Shown piece by piece: positions 5,401 to 8,250 of a DNA stretch of 8,250 bases. How positions within the stretch are numbered: the stretch's first letter is position 1; every line of letters begins with the position of its first letter. The position numbers and the translations under genes were made by a program. The stretch lies in contig DLAA01000102.1 in assembly GCA_002493835.1 (NCBI GenBank), positions 1 to 8,250 on the forward strand, read 5' to 3'. Source of the DNA: Lachnospiraceae bacterium UBA7060. Its GTDB lineage: Bacteria; Bacillota; Clostridia; Lachnospirales; Lachnospiraceae. Below the pieces are notes generated by a model. That model was not told the DNA's origin. It saw only the letters and a list, made by a program, of their open reading frames with translations, and ran no database searches.

Positions 5401-8250
5401 CTAAATATCAGTTCCAGTTCTACGGACTCTTCTACGTCTCTTCACAAAAGAAGGCTTTCGATAGAAAAATACAGCCATCGCCGCAAAGAACAGCCCTGCT
5501 CCAAAAATATACTTAGGATGAATACTGTAATCTCCGGTATCCGGAGAATCATCCTTCTTTCCGAGCGAGACAAATACCGCCTGCCCTTCCTTCACATCTG
5601 CTACCGCCGGAGCGGAACCATAACTATAAATACCATAAGCAGAAAAATGCGCTGCCTGAAAAGCCACTGCGTCTTTGCCATCCTGAGATACAATGCGGCT
5701 GTCCACTTCCTCAAGCTGTCCATCCGCATCCAGACACACCACATGAAGATTATTCTGCATCACCCCGCTTGGAAGAGGCATGGTGATTTCAACCCGCTGT
5801 TTTCCAAGCCCAGTTACTGGTACATTATTTTTCAAATCTGTCATGGTAATCTCATAGGCATGCAGAGAATGAGGCAGCTTGTTACCGTAGATCGACTTAT
5901 ACACATCTCCAATTTTCGCCAAAGCCTCCTCGCTGTCAGCAATATCAATCCGATAACTTCCTTCATTACCTTCCATAACAGCCGTCATAGGGCTGTCCTG
6001 CGAAATGGAATACGTGCTATTCTCCACGGTAATTCCTGCCGGAGGCTTCTCCGCCTTCCGCTCGTAAATTCGTTCCTCTCCCAATTCAAGTGTATATGCC
6101 GCTCCGTTTATTTCTATTGTGTCGCCAGGATTAGGGCCGCCGCCGCGTCTGGAAAGAAGTGTAAGGACACCCCCCTCTCCACCTGCGCTTTCTCCAGTAT
6201 CATCCTGTGCAGTTTTCTCTTCTGTGTTCTCTTCCTCAGCAGCCACATTCCCAGAATCCTCCGTCTCCTCTGCTGCGCTTCCCTGTCTGCGGCAGATCAC
6301 GCCAATGAACTCACCGCACACGGAAGACAGGCAGGTATCTGTCAAATCCGTTACGCCTGCCGGAAGCACAGCCACACGGACCCCTGTAAAAACAGGACCT
6401 CTGTAATCATCACGATAAAGCTTTGTTGCCGTATTCTCATAAGAACGGGCTGGAAGGTGGTCGCCGGCGAAATAAATCACACCATCCTGGATATTTTCAT
6501 TATCAAAAGCCCGCAGGCCAATCTCTTCCACAGATGCCGGAATAATCACTGTCTGTAAAGGACACCCCGCAAAGGCCCTGTCACAGATCCGCTTCACGCC
6601 TTTGGCACCTTCCAGAGATGTAAGATTTTTACAGGATTCGAAAGCTGCTTCTCCTATCATCTCCACACTGTCCGGAATCTGCACCCCAGTAACACTGGCA
6701 AGGTCCTTAAATGCCTCTGGTCCAATCACCTTCACAGAATCAGGAATTGTCACCATACCGCCCTGCCCTCTGTAAGCAAGAAGAATTCCGTCACCCACGA
6801 TAAGAAAGTCACTGCCTGTACCTACATTTGCCTTCCAATTGAAGAGCCAGGGTGTTTTGTCAAAAGCAGACACACCAATCTTTTTCACACTGCTTGGAAT
6901 GACCACATCAGTCAAATTGTCACAATGATAAAACGCAGCATAATCAATTTCCTCCACGCTGTCAGGAATCCGCACTGCCTGAATTGATGCTCTGGCATAG
7001 GCAAACTCACCGATCCTGCGGATACCTTCCGGTATTTCGCAGGATTCCATATCCTCGTCATAATACGCTTGAGACGCAACAGTCTCTCCATTCACTACTG
7101 TATATTTGGGAAAAGAGCCGCCCTTTGCATCCTCCGACCCTGCAAGACCGGGAATAGTATCCAAATCAGGCTCCTCCACCGCAGGCTCTCCGCCGAGAAT
7201 TTCGCCCGTGCCGCCCACATTTACAGTAGCCTTCGCATTGTCCACCAATACATAAACTTCCTGTCCTACCACGCGGGATTTACCTTTCACACTGGGATCT
7301 TCTTCCTCTTCCATGGCATTCATATGGGATACCTCATGATAATAGTCCACTGGTCCCACATGTGATGCTTCTCCACTCCCCGCAGCATTTTCACTAACAC
7401 TGCCCGGAATCGGCGCCTCCTCGTACTCAGATACGTCAATATCCTCCAAAACTAACGTATCCGCAAAATTCTTGGCATAAGACCCCTCCTCTGCATGAAC
7501 AGCCAGTTTGGTACATCCATCAAAAGCTGTCGCATGAATTGAATTTACAGACGTTGGAATCGTCAAATCCCGCATTCTGACACAGTCCTCAAAGGCCTTC
7601 ATATCAATACTTTTCACGGAATAAGGAATCGATACATCTTTTAAATTTTTGCAATTGGAGAACGCGTAACCAGTAATTTCTGGCACGTTGCTGCTGATCT
7701 CCACACTCTGTAGATTATAATCCCCCCAGAAAGCATATGGTTTAATCTTACTCACAGAAGACGGCATACTATAAGAATCCGCTTTCCGTCCCGAAAGCAC
7801 CTGATATAGGATATCTCTGCCGTTTTTATTGTAAATGGCTCCATCTTCACAGATAAAATTGGGATTATCACTGGAAATATTCACCGATGCCAGACTGTAA
7901 TCACCTGCAAAGGCACCGTTTCCAAGGCTCTTAAGCCCTGTGCCAATGGACACTCTGCTCAGGGAAGGACATCTGGAAAAGGCTGCATTTTCAATCACCT
8001 CAACACAATCGGGGATAGCAATACTCTCCAAATTGTCACATCCAGAAAAAGCCTTCGCTCCGATAACCTCCACTGCCTCACCCAAAGTGATACGGCGTAC
8101 ATGGTCATTGTCCGCGAAAGCTTCCGCCTCAATCTTTTTTACTTGATTAGAAAGAGACACATCCTCAGCCGTGCCTTTGTACTTCACTAATGTAGTTCCA
8201 TCCATCTGAAAATCAGATGCGGCGGAGGAATCCTCCGCCTCCACATCTGA
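5401..8250 (-). CDS. LRR_5 (BspA-type) surface protein with C-terminal SPDTG/membrane anchor, N-terminus beyond window
   Basis: The frame is open through the right edge; 949 residues are visible and the signal peptide must lie outside. Numbering from the edge: LRR block 1 at about 37-250 (AFSGCDNLESIAIP-type units with an inserted NPNFICEDGAIYNKNG segment); an acidic linker at 270-380; LRR block 2 at about 398-585, including the family-typical TPWLFNW and FLIVGDGILLAYRG insert; an acidic, Thr/Ser-rich linker at 655-695; and a beta-rich domain at about 705-876 ending in the HFSAYGIY motif common in Firmicutes wall proteins. The C-terminus has SPDTG (902-906), a hydrophobic helix (about 914-930) and an Arg-rich tail. 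SPDTG fits the (S/P)PxTG sortase signal known from Clostridioides, so covalent wall anchoring is likely, with plain membrane anchoring as the alternative. The ligand is unknown. It ends in TAG, followed by a terminator. Confidence 0.93.
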   Translation of the reverse strand, partial: SDVEAEDSSAASDFQMDGTTLVKYKGTAEDVSLSNQVKKIEAEAFADNDHVRRITLGEAVEVIGAKAFSGCDNLESIAIPDCVEVIENAAFSRCPSLSRVSIGTGLKSLGNGAFAGDYSLASVNISSDNPNFICEDGAIYNKNGRDILYQVLSGRKADSYSMPSSVSKIKPYAFWGDYNLQSVEISSNVPEITGYAFSNCKNLKDVSIPYSVKSIDMKAFEDCVRMRDLTIPTSVNSIHATAFDGCTKLAVHAEEGSYAKNFADTLVLEDIDVSEYEEAPIPGSVSENAAGSGEASHVGPVDYYHEVSHMNAMEEEEDPSVKGKSRVVGQEVYVLVDNAKATVNVGGTGEILGGEPAVEEPDLDTIPGLAGSEDAKGGSFPKYTVVNGETVASQAYYDEDMESCEIPEGIRRIGEFAYARASIQAVRIPDSVEEIDYAAFYHCDNLTDVVIPSSVKKIGVSAFDKTPWLFNWKANVGTGSDFLIVGDGILLAYRGQGGMVTIPDSVKVIGPEAFKDLASVTGVQIPDSVEMIGEAAFESCKNLTSLEGAKGVKRICDRAFAGCPLQTVIIPASVEEIGLRAFDNENIQDGVIYFAGDHLPARSYENTATKLYRDDYRGPVFTGVRVAVLPAGVTDLTDTCLSSVCGEFIGVICRRQGSAAEETEDSGNVAAEEENTEEKTAQDDTGESAGGEGGVLTLLSRRGGGPNPGDTIEINGAAYTLELGEERIYERKAEKPPAGITVENSTYSISQDSPMTAVMEGNEGSYRIDIADSEEALAKIGDVYKSIYGNKLPHSLHAYEITMTDLKNNVPVTGLGKQRVEITMPLPSGVMQNNLHVVCLDADGQLEEVDSRIVSQDGKDAVAFQAAHFSAYGIYSYGSAPAVADVKEGQAVFVSLGKKDDSPDTGDYSIHPKYIFGAGLFFAAMAVFFYRKPSFVKRRRRVRRTGTDI
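8203..8250. repeat. Nested inverted repeats inside the right LRR coding sequence
   Basis: GGCGGAGGA (8221-8229) and TCCTCCGCC (8231-8239) form a perfect 9-bp inverted repeat around one base. TCAGATG (8213-8219) can pair either outward with CATCTGA at 8244-8250, closing the larger palindrome, or with CATCTGA at 8203-8209 across three bases. The two pairings exclude each other. The codons read an acidic Ser/Ala stretch, so compositional bias may explain part of it. Confidence 0.6.

Noticed and set aside
5518..6558. Plus-strand 346-codon open frame
   Set aside because: It lies wholly opposite the right LRR gene, has no recognisable domain and is rich in residues expected from antisense reading.
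8242..8244. GTG as the start of the right LRR gene
   Set aside because: The frame stays open to the window edge, no ribosome site can be seen, and a surface protein with a wall anchor needs a signal peptide upstream.

Overview
The window looks like chromosome from a Gram-positive anaerobe of the Clostridia, most likely a gut Lachnospiraceae relative. That inference rests on two large BspA-type leucine-rich-repeat (LRR_5) surface proteins, a C-terminal SPDTG plus membrane-anchor sorting signal, a eukaryote-like homodimeric NADP-isocitrate dehydrogenase, a compact leaderless subtilisin-like protease, GGAGG-type ribosome sites and TTGACA/TATAAT-type promoters. No rRNA, tRNA, CRISPR array, insertion sequence or phage gene was seen. 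All five genes I accept lie on the minus strand, so transcription runs from high to low coordinates.

From right to left: (1) 8250-5401 is an LRR surface protein whose N-terminus lies off the window. It has two LRR blocks, acidic linkers, a beta-rich domain and a wall or membrane anchor, and is followed by a hairpin terminator at 5324-5369. (2) 5318-4392 is a 308-residue S8 subtilisin-like protease with no signal peptide, starting just past that terminator. (3) 4304-3597 is a GntR/FCD regulator with a textbook promoter. The -10 lies inside a perfect 12-bp palindrome, and the -35 overlaps the protease stop codon. (4) 3541-2336 is icd, 55 bases after the regulator with no terminator between them, so they probably form a regulator-icd operon ended by the terminator at 2245-2281. 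(5) 1995-2335 is a gene-free stretch with that terminator, a candidate promoter, a 14-bp inverted repeat and an unexplained codon-like reading frame. (6) 1994 to beyond position 1 is a second LRR surface protein, with a signal peptide, a run of ten G just after it, a 12-unit LRR array and more domains running off the left edge.

The outer parts are cell-surface display (two large repeat-rich secreted proteins) and the middle is cytoplasmic (protease, regulator, TCA enzyme). The most interesting signals are regulatory and evolutionary: a possible poly-G on/off switch in the left surface protein, an LRR array showing very recent repeat exchange, an autoregulation-type operator at the gntR-icd promoter, a long inverted repeat ahead of the left surface gene, and a protease whose ribosome site is built into the preceding terminator hairpin. 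I see no clear evidence of a wholly new multi-gene system.
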